Below, in pieces: positions 17,080-25,778 of a stretch of 64,000 nucleotides of DNA. The stretch spans positions 1,054,001 to 1,118,000 of the forward strand of contig NZ_CP183834.1 in the NCBI RefSeq assembly GCF_049675895.1, given 5' to 3'. The position numbers and the translations under genes are program-made. Every line of letters starts with the position of its first letter. The stretch's first letter is position 1. The notes beneath the pieces were generated by a model that was given only the letters and a program-made list of their open reading frames with translations, did not search any database and had not been told where the DNA came from. Source of the stretch: Ampullimonas aquatilis. Lineage in GTDB: Bacteria; Pseudomonadota; Gammaproteobacteria; Burkholderiales; Burkholderiaceae_D.

Positions 17080-17685
17080 TTACTTTTGTTTCTGCCGTTC
17101 CCGAAATGCGGCCACTTTGGCGCGATTACCGCAGACTGCGGCACTGCAAAACAGGCGTCGATGTGATTTGGTGCGATCGAGAAAACTCAATGTGCAGCCA
17201 GTACCTGCGCAATCTCGAAAGAGTGCAGGGTCTTCGTGGGCGAGTAATGACGCAATGGTGCCGGCAATCAGGGCCAGTAAAGAGTCGGCTTTTTCCATTT
17301 GCAACTGCCAGTTTTCAGTAAAAACTGAAGTACCGCCTGCGTGGTCCGATTTCAGTTCTTTCACTACTGGCCCCAAGGCCAGCAATTGGTTGAGATGGGC
17401 TATTTCCTTGCTGTGATTGGCTTGTGGTTTGTTGCGCCAACGCTGTAGCCATTGTCTGGCCCATTCGCGCTCTTCGCGCGCTTTTTGCGCGATGCCATCC
17501 AACACTTTGCTGGAGTGATGTTGTTTAAGCCAGTCGTGCTGTGCTTGATCAATCAGTCCAGCTTCGACGAGCCAAACCAGCAGTTGCTCACCATTGCCAA
17601 TAAATTCGACTGGCGTTCCAGATGGAGAGGCAATGGTATTAAGAAAGTCAGCGGCAGGATGGCTGCCAAGAATAATGGCGGGCAT
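17080..17685 (-). CDS. CGNR zinc-finger (ABATE domain) regulator
   Basis: A 201-residue protein from the ATG at 17685; longer in-frame extensions are AT-rich and unlike the family. The N-terminal ABATE-like domain has GSHPAADFLNTIASPSGTP. The C-terminus carries the CGNR finger: CAGTGCTLSFLDRTKSHRRLFCSAAVCGNRAKV, with four cysteines and the eponymous CGNR. These proteins are putative stress-related transcription regulators. It heads a cluster of SRPBCC and VOC genes on the same strand and probably regulates them and itself. Confidence 0.87.
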   Translation of the reverse strand: MPAIILGSHPAADFLNTIASPSGTPVEFIGNGEQLLVWLVEAGLIDQAQHDWLKQHHSSKVLDGIAQKAREEREWARQWLQRWRNKPQANHSKEIAHLNQLLALGPVVKELKSDHAGGTSVFTENWQLQMEKADSLLALIAGTIASLLAHEDPALFRDCAGTGCTLSFLDRTKSHRRLFCSAAVCGNRAKVAAFRERQKQK

Positions 17686-18061
17686 GATAATCAAAACTTG
17701 GTTAAGATAATAATGTAACTTATTTTTTATAAATGACAAGTTACTAATAAATTGCTTATGTTGACTGCATGGCATTATCGACGAAAACAGATTTTCGTCG
17801 ATTCGAACCATATTAACGCAATCATGCTGGCCATCATTGGCAAAAGGCTCTGATGCAAAGTGATGGGTAAAAAGTGAACGCCTTTTGCAAGTCGGGAATG
17901 CCGGATATGGCCAGTAAGGCCAAGACGGTTTCAGCAATGAGGGAGAGTAAAACCAATATCGTGCGAAACTTGAATGGTGCTAGTTGTTAGATCAACAAGT
18001 TGAAAATTAAATAAATGAAGATAGATTCGTAATATTTAAATTACCTCGTTCATTTCATTTT

Positions 18062-18388
18062 TTAATGATCTATTGTCAGGCTGTAGCCTTTTTCTTTGAG
18101 GCAGGCATTGAGTGCCAATAATCGTTTATCGCTATTTTCGTCTCGGATACCTTGATACATTGTATAGGCGGCCGGATCACCGCGATAGGGGCATCGGTAC
18201 GATGGTGCTGAAACGCAGGGGCCATCACTCATGGCAGTCAACTTGGCGGGAAAATCCTGCTTGGCAGTGGCTTCGCATTGTTCACGATCCATGTCGTATT
18301 GCGCAGATGTCATGCCGGGCTTGTTCCAGTGTGCTGTCGTACAACCACCCAGCAGGATGAATATCATCAAATAGCCTGGTTTTTGCAT
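18062..18388 (-). CDS. Small cysteine-containing lipoprotein, function unknown
   Basis: A 108-residue protein from the ATG at 18388 with GAGGTG about seven bases upstream. The first 15 residues form a signal peptide ending in the lipobox LLGGC, so it is likely anchored in the outer or inner membrane. The mature part has further cysteines (REQCEATA, GPCVSAPSYRCPYRG, LNACLKEKGY) that could form disulfides in the periplasm. The AQYDMDREQCE pattern with a late CLKEKGY resembles small lipoproteins common in proteobacteria, none assigned a function that I recall. Confidence 0.7.
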   Translation of the reverse strand: MQKPGYLMIFILLGGCTTAHWNKPGMTSAQYDMDREQCEATAKQDFPAKLTAMSDGPCVSAPSYRCPYRGDPAAYTMYQGIRDENSDKRLLALNACLKEKGYSLTIDH

Positions 18389-18603
18389 CACAGCACCTCA
18401 AATCTGTAAAAGGCGATACGTCACTAATATGTTTTTTGACAGACGAAAGTTTCAACGCTTTATCAGCAGGCCTGGCATTCTTGACTGTAGTGTCTGTACG
18501 TGGCGCGTGTGGGTATCACGTTGGGGGTAGAGAGCTTGTGCCCTTAAATATACCCCTATTCAATGCCGGATGTAAATGGATGTTGTCGGACTGCTTTGGA
18601 CGT

Positions 18604-18649
18604 AAAAAAGGCCAGAACCCTTGTATTTGTTGAGGTTTCTGGCCTTTTC
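18604..18649 (-). terminator. Intrinsic terminator of ssrA
   Basis: On the minus strand AAAAGGCCAGAAACC pairs with the downstream GGGTTCTGGCC, followed by a run of six T. It lies about 20 bases beyond the 3' CCA of the tmRNA, as expected. Confidence 0.8.
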
Positions 18650-18671
18650 TGGACTTGCTTGGAAGTGTTAT

Positions 18672-19032
18672 TGGTGGAGCCGGCGGGAATCGAACCCGCG
18701 TCCGTAAATCCTCCACAGACAGTTCTACATACTTAGCGCTGCCATTTGATTTAACCGCACTGGCGCGGACGCGCACGCTACAGTGAAGCGAGTTGCCTTG
18801 GATTTAACACCAGACCAAGCAACCCGATCTGATGCGATCCTCAGTGTATGACTCTGCGTGCTATTGCTAGCTCAGCCCTGAGACAAGCTGATGCAGAGTT
18901 AGCCGGTATTAAGCGGCTAATGCGTACGAGTTATCGTTAGCAGTTAGTTTTTTCCGGTTGGATTTACGAGGTGACCAGCCCTCGGTATGCCCTGCGCTGC
19001 TTTGCAACCCACGTCGAAACCAGGTCGGCCCC
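18672..19032 (-). ncRNA. ssrA: Transfer-messenger RNA (tmRNA)
   Basis: About 361 nt on the minus strand. The 5' end GGGGCCGACCTGG pairs with the 3' CGGCTCC before an encoded ACCA. The T-arm GGGTTCGATTCC is intact. The tag frame follows AAAAAACTAACT and reads GCT AAC GAT AAC TCG TAC GCA TTA GCC GCT then TAA, giving ANDNSYALAA. The tmRNA with SmpB rescues stalled ribosomes and adds this degradation tag. A terminator follows at 18604-18649. Confidence 0.95.
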
Positions 19033-19101
19033 AAAACAATTGCATTCTAACAGGTTGGGGCAGGGCTTGAGTTTTCAAGCCCCAACAGGGGTGAAAAGTT
19101 T

Positions 19102-22100
19102 TTATTTGAGGGTAAAGTCAACCCGATTGGCCGGAGCAGTTTTATTGGCCTCTTTTCCTTCGTCAGCTTCGGTTTTGGTTTTGCCTGCTATCAGGAAGAG
19201 CCGCTCGGTTGGTACCTTGCCTTTGTCTTCCAACCATTGCTTGATGTTGCTGGCACGCTGGTTGGCAAGTTGCTGCAAGTCGTTTTCACCGACAATATGA
19301 TTATCTTCAATCAGTTTGGTCATTGCATCGGTGGGCAAACCTTTGGCAAAGCCAATCGCATTTTTGGGTTTGTCAAACTTGCTGGCCTTGTAGATTTTTT
19401 CAATATAGCTGGCGCGCTCTTCATCGCTGATTTCCAGTGGTTTGTCGACATCTTCTTCGGCCAGTTTGCCTTGTTTGCTCTGGTCTTTGAGCTTGAGTTT
19501 GCGAATTTCACTGTTCAGATATTCCTTGCGCAATGCAGGTAAATCTGAGGCTGGATCGGCACGGCCAGTCAATTCCATTTTCAGTGCCGGGCGATCCAGC
19601 AAGGCCTTGGCGATGGGCTCCAGTTTTTTGGTGGCACTGTCTTCCAGAATTGCCAGGCCAGGTGCAAAGGTGAGGTAAGACAGCTCTTCACCACCACCGC
19701 CAAAGGCCGATGCCAGTAGCGAGAAAGGCGACATGATGGCTTTGGTGAGCAGGTTGATGATGACCTTGAAGATGATGCCGCCAATAGAAAATTGTGGGTC
19801 AGACAAGGAGCCGGAGACGGGCAGGTTGATGTCGATCACGCCATTGCGATCCTTGAGCAAGGATACCGCCAGTAGCACGGGCAATTTGGTGGCATCGGGG
19901 CCGTCAATCTTTTTGCCAAAGGTGAGTTGATCAAGATAGACCTTGTTGTCGGCATTAAGCTGACCATTCTCTACCTTGTATTTGAGATCGACGCTAAGCT
20001 TGCCTTTATCAATGGCATAGCCCGCATATTTGGCCGCATAGGGGGTTAGTTGGGTGAGTTCAATGCCTTTGGCACTGGCACCAATATCGACAAACAGGTT
20101 GGCAGCCAAGGGATTGAAGCGGCCTTCAATGACGACTGGCGCATCATTGCTGACGCGGCCTTGCAAGAGCATGTCCGCGGGAGTGTCACTATCGGAGGCG
20201 AGTTTGCTGATCTTGCCTTCAATACCCGTCAGATCGACAGTGTAATTGGGTTTGATGAAGTTGTCGGTAAAGTTGATAAAGCCTTTTTTTAGCCCAATCT
20301 GACCAATCCGGATCAAGGGCTTGCTGGTGGCGGCTGGTTTTTCAGCGGCGGCTTCTTTTTCCTGTTTGACTTCTTCAGCCGAGCGCGTATCGGGCGTGGT
20401 GATGGACACATTGGATTCTGGCTTGGCAGCAATATCTCGCAGGTTGATGCGGCCATTGGCATTCAAAATGATGCGCGCATAGTAATCGTTGAGGCTGATG
20501 TCACCGACATTGATTGCCATGGATTGTGCCGGGTTGCTGCCGGGCATGGCAAAGTCGATATTGCTGAATGCCAAAGATTTAAATTTTAAAAAATCAGCCG
20601 AATTCACTTTGTCCAGTGCACGCAGCTTGACCAGCGAGGCTTGGCCTTTGTAGGCAACAGCCATCGGGCGTACCAGCTTTTTGCCATTTTTGATGGACTC
20701 GCTGGCGGCATCAAAACGTACATTACCCTTGGCGTTGAGCTCGCCACTGGCAATGTCAATGTTGAGGAAGGGATCCACATAGGGTGTAAAGGGCTGCAGA
20801 TCAAGTGTCTGTGCTTCAATGTCCAGCCTGGTGCTGAATGGGCTTAACTGGGCATTGCCCTTGATACGTAACTTACCTTTTTGATTGAGGCCGGTATCGA
20901 GTGTCAAATCAATCGGCTCGGATTGACTGCTCAGGTTTTTAACCGAGAGGTTGACTGGCTCCAGGCGTAGATGCACACCGTTGACATTTTTGCCGTCGGT
21001 CTTGTTTTTACCGACGCTCAAGTCATCAAAATGGATGGCAGTCTGATTAATGTCGACTGACCTGACCAACCATTGCCAAGGTGTTGAAGGTGCCGTGTTG
21101 GCATTGGTGGTGGTACTCGCTGCCGGTTTGTCGGAGGTTTTGACAAGCCGGGTCCAATTGATCTGGCCTTGTTCATCGCGTAAAACGGTGAGTTGTGTGT
21201 CAGTCAGCGCAACGCTATCCGCCACAAAATTTTGTTTGGCCAGGTCCAGTGCCATGCCTTTGACTTGTAGCTGACCCAGATCAAGTTGATTGTGGCTATC
21301 TGGCTTGCTGGCATTACTGACGGCTTTGCCAGTTGTTTTGTTTTTGGTGGCAACGGTTTTTGCAGCAGCTATGGTGGCGGATTGTGAACTTGATTTGATT
21401 TTTAATTGACTCAGACTGGCACTACTGTCTTTGAGTACCACATTGAGTTTATCGTTGACCTTGCTCAGATCGTAATGCAGCTCGGCATCCAGGTGTCCTT
21501 CTTCCAGCGGGTTATTGAGGATGGGATTCAGATAGGGCATGGCATCCGCAATGCGAATCTGTTTCAGACCAATCGTGCCTGCACCGCTTAACTCAAACGG
21601 ATTGACTGAGCCTTCATGCGTGATCTTTTCATCGGCTTCGGTATTGGCTGACAGGCTGATAGGCATGGCCTTGGGTTTGCCGGTATCAAGCTCCTTTACA
21701 CTGAGATTGATTTGCTGGAGTGTCTTATGAAAGGTCGGACTGGTGGTTTCATCGGTCCAGCTGGTGCTGCCACCATCAATGGCCAGTTCTTTGAGTGTGA
21801 TGGCCCAGGGCTTGTTGTCCTTGTTCTTTTGCAAGGTGGGAGCGGTTGCGGGGGTCGCATCCGCTTGCTTCTGCGTATTCTTTTGAATCTGTTCAATCGT
21901 GTTTAACCAGTTGAGCTGACCCTGGTTATTGCGGACCAGTTGAATCGCTGGTTGCTTCATACTGATCCGTTCCAGCGCCACTTGCTGGTTGGCGACATCG
22001 ATATCGTTGATATCCACTTTGATCTGCTGCAATTTCAACAAGCCTTGCCCATTGGTCTGCTGCCAGTCCAGATCATCCAGCATGACATTGCCTTTGGCAT

Positions 22101-22992
22101 GGATTTGCTGCTTGTCGGCTTCTTGTTTGAAGCTGATATCCAGATCGCTGCTCAGTTGCGCCGAGGCCAGCTTGCTGGCCACATTAAAGGGTAGCAGGTT
22201 GAGATAGTCAGGCAGATTGAGCTTGTCGATGGACAGTTGCAGATGGGTTTCCTTGTCTGTTTCAAATGGTTTGGTTTCGGCCTTGGCACCAATGGGGCTG
22301 CCATTGAGTAGCGCATTGAGTTCGGGCTTGATAAAGAGGTCGGCCGCGTAATCCAGATTGGAGACAAAGGGGACGGCAACATTGATTTTGGTCAGCGCAT
22401 GTTCAGGTTTGGCGGTGGAGTAGCTGTCCTGATAATGGACTTCCCCATCAATCAGCCGAATATTGTTCAGAGAAAAATGCGCTTTGCCTTCGGATGCTGG
22501 TTTGGCCAGGATTTTGTCGACGATGTCACTAAAGTTAAAGCGCGTCGCATCAGTTCGAACCAGCTTGACCTTGGGTGCTTCGAGTGTGATTTCATCCAGG
22601 ACGGGCGATAGCCGAAACAGGGAAGCCCACGACGCCGCATTCACATAAAAGCGCTTGAACGAAACAAAGGGCGTGGTGTTGTCGGTTTCAAAGATGGTGG
22701 TGTCGAGGACGGTGACTTCACCACTCAGCAAATTGAGTTTGAGATCGCCAATCGTGGCGTGTCGACCAAGCTGTTCACCGATCTGCTTTTCGGCCTGAGA
22801 GCGGATCAGATTCGGCCCTAGCAGCAGCCCCAGTAATACCATGGCGAAAAACACACCAATCAGCCAAAGCAGGATTTTAAGAGGATGTCGCCAGCGAGAT
22901 TTTTTAAGCGCGTTCAACGCGTTGTCCGGCAAGTGACGCACCGGCTTGGCTTGAACTTCTGTGTGGCTGCTGTTGTTATTATCCAGGTTCAT
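19102..22992 (-). CDS. Large AsmA-like DUF748 family protein with OmpA-like tail
   Basis: A 1296-residue protein anchored by one N-terminal helix (about residues 38-60) with a very long extracytoplasmic part. The early segment IGEQLGRHATIGDLKLNLLSGEVTVLD and repeated SLFRLSPVLDEITLEAPKVKLVR-like strands are typical of AsmA/DUF748 proteins, a group related to bridge-like lipid transport proteins. The last roughly 200 residues contain FAPGLAILEDSATKKLEPIAKAL, ELTGRADP and LANQRASNIKQWLEDKGKVPTERL, resembling an OmpA-like peptidoglycan-binding fold with a long insert. That would link membrane lipid or outer-membrane homeostasis to the cell wall. The ATG at 22992 is chosen over a GTG two codons earlier. 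Confidence 0.8.
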   Translation of the reverse strand: MNLDNNNSSHTEVQAKPVRHLPDNALNALKKSRWRHPLKILLWLIGVFFAMVLLGLLLGPNLIRSQAEKQIGEQLGRHATIGDLKLNLLSGEVTVLDTTIFETDNTTPFVSFKRFYVNAASWASLFRLSPVLDEITLEAPKVKLVRTDATRFNFSDIVDKILAKPASEGKAHFSLNNIRLIDGEVHYQDSYSTAKPEHALTKINVAVPFVSNLDYAADLFIKPELNALLNGSPIGAKAETKPFETDKETHLQLSIDKLNLPDYLNLLPFNVASKLASAQLSSDLDISFKQEADKQQIHAKGNVMLDDLDWQQTNGQGLLKLQQIKVDINDIDVANQQVALERISMKQPAIQLVRNNQGQLNWLNTIEQIQKNTQKQADATPATAPTLQKNKDNKPWAITLKELAIDGGSTSWTDETTSPTFHKTLQQINLSVKELDTGKPKAMPISLSANTEADEKITHEGSVNPFELSGAGTIGLKQIRIADAMPYLNPILNNPLEEGHLDAELHYDLSKVNDKLNVVLKDSSASLSQLKIKSSSQSATIAAAKTVATKNKTTGKAVSNASKPDSHNQLDLGQLQVKGMALDLAKQNFVADSVALTDTQLTVLRDEQGQINWTRLVKTSDKPAASTTTNANTAPSTPWQWLVRSVDINQTAIHFDDLSVGKNKTDGKNVNGVHLRLEPVNLSVKNLSSQSEPIDLTLDTGLNQKGKLRIKGNAQLSPFSTRLDIEAQTLDLQPFTPYVDPFLNIDIASGELNAKGNVRFDAASESIKNGKKLVRPMAVAYKGQASLVKLRALDKVNSADFLKFKSLAFSNIDFAMPGSNPAQSMAINVGDISLNDYYARIILNANGRINLRDIAAKPESNVSITTPDTRSAEEVKQEKEAAAEKPAATSKPLIRIGQIGLKKGFINFTDNFIKPNYTVDLTGIEGKISKLASDSDTPADMLLQGRVSNDAPVVIEGRFNPLAANLFVDIGASAKGIELTQLTPYAAKYAGYAIDKGKLSVDLKYKVENGQLNADNKVYLDQLTFGKKIDGPDATKLPVLLAVSLLKDRNGVIDINLPVSGSLSDPQFSIGGIIFKVIINLLTKAIMSPFSLLASAFGGGGEELSYLTFAPGLAILEDSATKKLEPIAKALLDRPALKMELTGRADPASDLPALRKEYLNSEIRKLKLKDQSKQGKLAEEDVDKPLEISDEERASYIEKIYKASKFDKPKNAIGFAKGLPTDAMTKLIEDNHIVGENDLQQLANQRASNIKQWLEDKGKVPTERLFLIAGKTKTEADEGKEANKTAPANRVDFTLK

Positions 22993-23085
22993 GATCACTC
23001 GATAGGAAGCTAATCTCGAACTCAGGATATTACCGCGATTGTTTCAAACGTCGGTGAAAACTCGTGTTACAGCGCTTGTTTTAAG

Positions 23086-23157
23086 GGGGTATATCTAAAA
23101 ATAAGCTTGTTAAGTGCTTACTAATTGATTGATTTTAAATACCCCTGGGTACTATTA
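23086..23157 (+). repeat. 73-bp intergenic element, copy 3
   Basis: It begins GGGGTATATCTAAAAATAAG, has core CTTGTTAAGTGCTTAC, and ends near AATACCCCTGGGTACTATTAA. GGGGTAT at the left pairs with ATACCCC near the right, followed by AAAAT/ATTTT. Its right end overlaps the stop codon of gph. It is most like copy 5. Confidence 0.75.
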
Positions 23158-23805
23158 AATCAGATCAAGTAGTTCCAAAGGATGTTCAATCAGGTGATCA
23201 GCCTGCCAGCTTTGTGGTGTGCTGTCGCCGCAATAACCATAAGCGGCGGCCACGGTCATCATTCCGGCAGCTTTGCCAGCCTCGACATCACGCAAGTCAT
23301 CGCCCACATAAACGCTGTTGATGGCGGGAATGCCGACGGTTTCACAGGCAAAAAAAAGTGGCGCAGGATGGGGTTTGCTATGTGGCGTCGTGTCACCACT
23401 GACAATCGCTGCACAGCGATCCAGCAAGCCGAGTCGGTCAATCAGCTTGTTGGTAAAGCGCTTGGACTTGTTGGTCACAATGCCCCAGGGCAGCTTGCGT
23501 TGTTCCAGTTCAATGAGCAACTCATTCATGCCAGCAAACAGACGGGTTTCAACACAAAGATTGGCTTCGTACAAGCTAAACCATTCTTCGCGTAGGGCGC
23601 TAAAACGGGCATCATCGGGCGTCAGGCCAAATGCCTTACCCAGCATGCCGCGTGCGCCAGCAGAGGTATACGGACGCAATTCCGCCAAGGGCATGGGGGG
23701 CAGGCCGTGTCGTTCGCGTTGCAGATTGGCAGCGTTAGCCAGGTCGGGTGCGGTATCGGCAAGCGTGCCATCCAGATCAAACAAGACCAACTGGGTTTTA
23801 GCCAT
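23155..23805 (-). CDS. gph: Phosphoglycolate phosphatase (HAD family)
   Basis: A 216-residue HAD hydrolase that dephosphorylates 2-phosphoglycolate, a by-product of DNA repair and oxygenase side reactions. HAD motif I is FDLDGTLADT with D10 and D12; motif II lies in GIVTNKS near 108-114; the motif III lysine is in HSKPHP; motif IV is VGDDLRDVEAG. The small helical cap (about residues 15-85) is of the Gph type. It follows ubiG by five bases on the same strand; ubiG-gph adjacency is common in beta- and gammaproteobacteria. No Shine-Dalgarno is evident, suggesting coupling to ubiG. Confidence 0.9.
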   Translation of the reverse strand: MAKTQLVLFDLDGTLADTAPDLANAANLQRERHGLPPMPLAELRPYTSAGARGMLGKAFGLTPDDARFSALREEWFSLYEANLCVETRLFAGMNELLIELEQRKLPWGIVTNKSKRFTNKLIDRLGLLDRCAAIVSGDTTPHSKPHPAPLFFACETVGIPAINSVYVGDDLRDVEAGKAAGMMTVAAAYGYCGDSTPQSWQADHLIEHPLELLDLI

Positions 23806-23810
23806 GATGT

Positions 23811-24512
23811 TTAGATCGGCTTGCGACAGCAGAGCAGGTAATTCACGCTGGTGTCATTGTTGAGTTCGTAGGTATCAGTGAAGAGCCGATAGCCCATGCC
23901 GCGAAACTGCACGAGTTCCAGCCCAGCCTGGCGTGCAAAGTTGGCCAGCTCCGCCGGACGGATGAACTTGAGGTAATCGTGGGTGCCTTTCGGCAATAAG
24001 CCCAGCACATATTCGGCACCCAGCACGGCGTGTAAATAGGCTTTGGGGCGACGATTGAGCGTGGAGAAAAATACCATGCCACCGGGTTTGACCATTTGTG
24101 CACACGCAGTCACGATGCTGGCTGGGTCGGGCACATGTTCCAGCATTTCCATGCAGGTGACGACATCAAATGCGGTAGCTTGTTCTTCAGCCAAACCTTC
24201 GGCGCTGATCTCGCGATAAGTGACCGGCACCTGTGCTTCCAGCGCATGCAGCATGGCCACCTTGAGGGCTTTGCCAGAAAGATCAATACCAGTGACAGTG
24301 GCTCCAAGCCGCGCCATGCTTTCCGACAAAATACCGCCGCCACAACCCACATCGACCACTTGCTTGCCAGCCAGTGAAGCATGCTCATTGATCCAGTTCA
24401 GCCGTAAAGGATTGATGTCATGCAAGGGTTTGAATTCGGTCGTCGGATCCCACCAGTGATGGGCAATTTCACTAAATTTATTCAGTTCAGCTTGGTCAGC
24501 ATTCATGTTCAT
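23811..24512 (-). CDS. ubiG: Ubiquinone biosynthesis O-methyltransferase
   Basis: About 233 residues. UbiG catalyses both O-methylation steps of ubiquinone synthesis with S-adenosylmethionine. NKFSEIAHHWWDPTTEFKPLHDINPLRL is the family's N-terminal signature, VVDVGCGGGILSESMARLGA the SAM-binding loop, and MEMLEHVPDP and STLNRRPKAYLHAVLGAEY are conserved downstream. The start is uncertain: ATGs at 24512 and 24506 both fit, and an in-frame start at 24608 would run into the ompA terminator and is rejected. It is followed directly by gph. Confidence 0.93.
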   Translation of the reverse strand: MNMNADQAELNKFSEIAHHWWDPTTEFKPLHDINPLRLNWINEHASLAGKQVVDVGCGGGILSESMARLGATVTGIDLSGKALKVAMLHALEAQVPVTYREISAEGLAEEQATAFDVVTCMEMLEHVPDPASIVTACAQMVKPGGMVFFSTLNRRPKAYLHAVLGAEYVLGLLPKGTHDYLKFIRPAELANFARQAGLELVQFRGMGYRLFTDTYELNNDTSVNYLLCCRKPI

Positions 24513-24574
24513 GACAAGAGGCAAAGAGAGTGAAGTCAGATTAACGCAAAACGGCAGGACAGAGCATATTAGGC

Positions 24575-24605
24575 AAAAAAAAAGCCCTGCGTGAGCAGGG
24601 CTTTT
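24575..24605 (-). terminator. Intrinsic terminator of the OmpA-family gene
   Basis: On the minus strand AAAAGCCCTGC TCAC GCAGGGC is followed by nine T. The stem is perfect. It sits 15 bases beyond the stop at 24620. Confidence 0.92.
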
Positions 24606-24619
24606 CAACTACTTATTGA

Positions 24620-25306
24620 TTACTTCTTGACCGGACGTGTACCGACCACTTCGATCTCTACACGACGGTTTTTCGCACGACCTTCAGGATTGTCTTTGCC
24701 ATTGATAGTGTTTGGCGCGACAGGCTGTTTCTTGCCTTTACCTTCGGTGTATACGCGGTTAGCTTCGATACCTTTGCTGACCAGATAAGCTTTAACGGCT
24801 TCTGCACGTTTGATGGACAGTTTTTGGTTATAAGCATCGCTACCGATTGAGTCGGTATGACCAACAGCAATGATCACTTCCAGATTGACATCACCCAGTT
24901 TGGAAACCATGTCGTCCATTTTGACCTTGGCTTCTGGTTTCAACGTTGCTTTGTTGAAATCAAAGAAAGCGTCAGCAGCAAAAGTGACTTTTTCGCTGGT
25001 AGGTACAACAACTACAGGGGCAGCGGCTGGAGCAGGGGTTGGAGCAGCTGGCGCAGGTGCTGGAGCAACGACTGGAACTGGTTTTTTGTAACCGTCGCAA
25101 CCTTCAACATTGACGTGAGCTGGAGTCCAGTAACCATCGCGCCAGCAAAGACCAAATGGATCCACAACAACATTGCCGCGGTTATCAAGTACATAACCGC
25201 TGTCTGGAGGATTACCCTTGATATCTTGTTGGGCGTAAGCAGAGCCAGCAGATGCGGCAACCGCGATGGAGGCTACCAAATAAGCCAACTTCATTGATTT
25301 TTTCAT
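24620..25306 (-). CDS. OmpA family outer membrane/peptidoglycan-binding protein
   Basis: A 228-residue secreted protein. A signal peptide ends at about residue 25 (SAYA|QQ). A short N-terminal domain with two cysteines (GLCWRDGYW, VEGCDGY) follows, then a proline/alanine-rich linker (about 77-101) and an OmpA C-terminal domain (about 105-225) with FFDFNKATLKPEA, VGHTDSIGSDAYNQKLSIKRAEAVKAYL and GRAKNRRVEI. It lacks the eight-strand OmpA barrel, matching the short betaproteobacterial form of OmpA that precedes ubiG-gph in many Burkholderiales. It probably ties the envelope to peptidoglycan and is likely abundant, with a good Shine-Dalgarno (AGAGGGAAA), a clear promoter and a strong terminator. 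Confidence 0.9.
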   Translation of the reverse strand: MKKSMKLAYLVASIAVAASAGSAYAQQDIKGNPPDSGYVLDNRGNVVVDPFGLCWRDGYWTPAHVNVEGCDGYKKPVPVVAPAPAPAAPTPAPAAAPVVVVPTSEKVTFAADAFFDFNKATLKPEAKVKMDDMVSKLGDVNLEVIIAVGHTDSIGSDAYNQKLSIKRAEAVKAYLVSKGIEANRVYTEGKGKKQPVAPNTINGKDNPEGRAKNRRVEIEVVGTRPVKK

Positions 25307-25362
25307 GTTTTCCCTCTCATGACGAGTTCGTTACAGGACACAACTATTAAAAACTTTAAGCG

Positions 25363-25368
25363 AGTATA
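25363..25368 (-). promoter_or_regulatory. Candidate -10 of the OmpA-family gene
   Basis: On the minus strand TATACT, preceded by GTG (extended -10-like), lies about 57 bases upstream of the start codon. A weak -35 (GTGGAA) is about 16 bases further upstream. The near-consensus hexamer fits a highly expressed outer membrane protein. Confidence 0.5.
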
Positions 25369-25686
25369 CACGAAACCCTGATTTTTCCACGTCATTCAGG
25401 CCATACCCCATGTAGTATTTTGGGGCAGACTTGTCTCACGTGAACAAGACAGATTTTCGAACGACTTGGAATCAGCTGATTCGTATAGTTAAAGCCGACA
25501 CAGCGATTTTGCCATAGGGACTTGGGCTGTCTGTGCGCTGTCGAAGGGGAATCAGCCATATTCTGTCTTTTTGTTGTGCTATCGCAACAAAGCTGACGTA
25601 TTTTCCTGACGTTACGGCGACTGCTTCATCCCGTCTGACAGTCCACTCGGACAGTTCTGACAAAACGCTGTCGCTGCAGCGGGGAA

Positions 25687-25695
25687 TGCTAGAAT
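25687..25695 (+). promoter_or_regulatory. Candidate extended -10 promoter of gyrA
   Basis: TGCTAGAAT fits an extended -10 (TGnTAnAAT) and lies 84 bases before the gyrA ATG. The -35 region is poor, which an extended -10 can tolerate. Confidence 0.4.
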
Positions 25696-25778
25696 AGCCA
25701 GCTTAACTATCAGCCCTGTCAAGGGTGCTGAATATGCCTTCGGGCTCATTACTTGAGATCATCAAAGTCACTTAACGC

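Larger units (their letters stand above)
25307..25778. other. Divergent intergenic region between ompA and gyrA
   Basis: A 472-base gap holding the promoters of both genes. A short minus-strand open frame at 25472-25663 has no recognisable product or convincing ribosome site and is judged non-coding. TTTGTTG/CAACAAA at about 25569-25590 forms a small hairpin of unknown role. Confidence 0.5.

Noticed and set aside
18436..18776. Small frames over the ssrA region and its terminator
   Set aside because: They lie within or beside the structured tmRNA gene and have no coding features.
25472..25663. Minus-strand 63-codon frame between ompA and gyrA
   Set aside because: No ribosome site or recognisable product; it lies in the gyrA upstream region.
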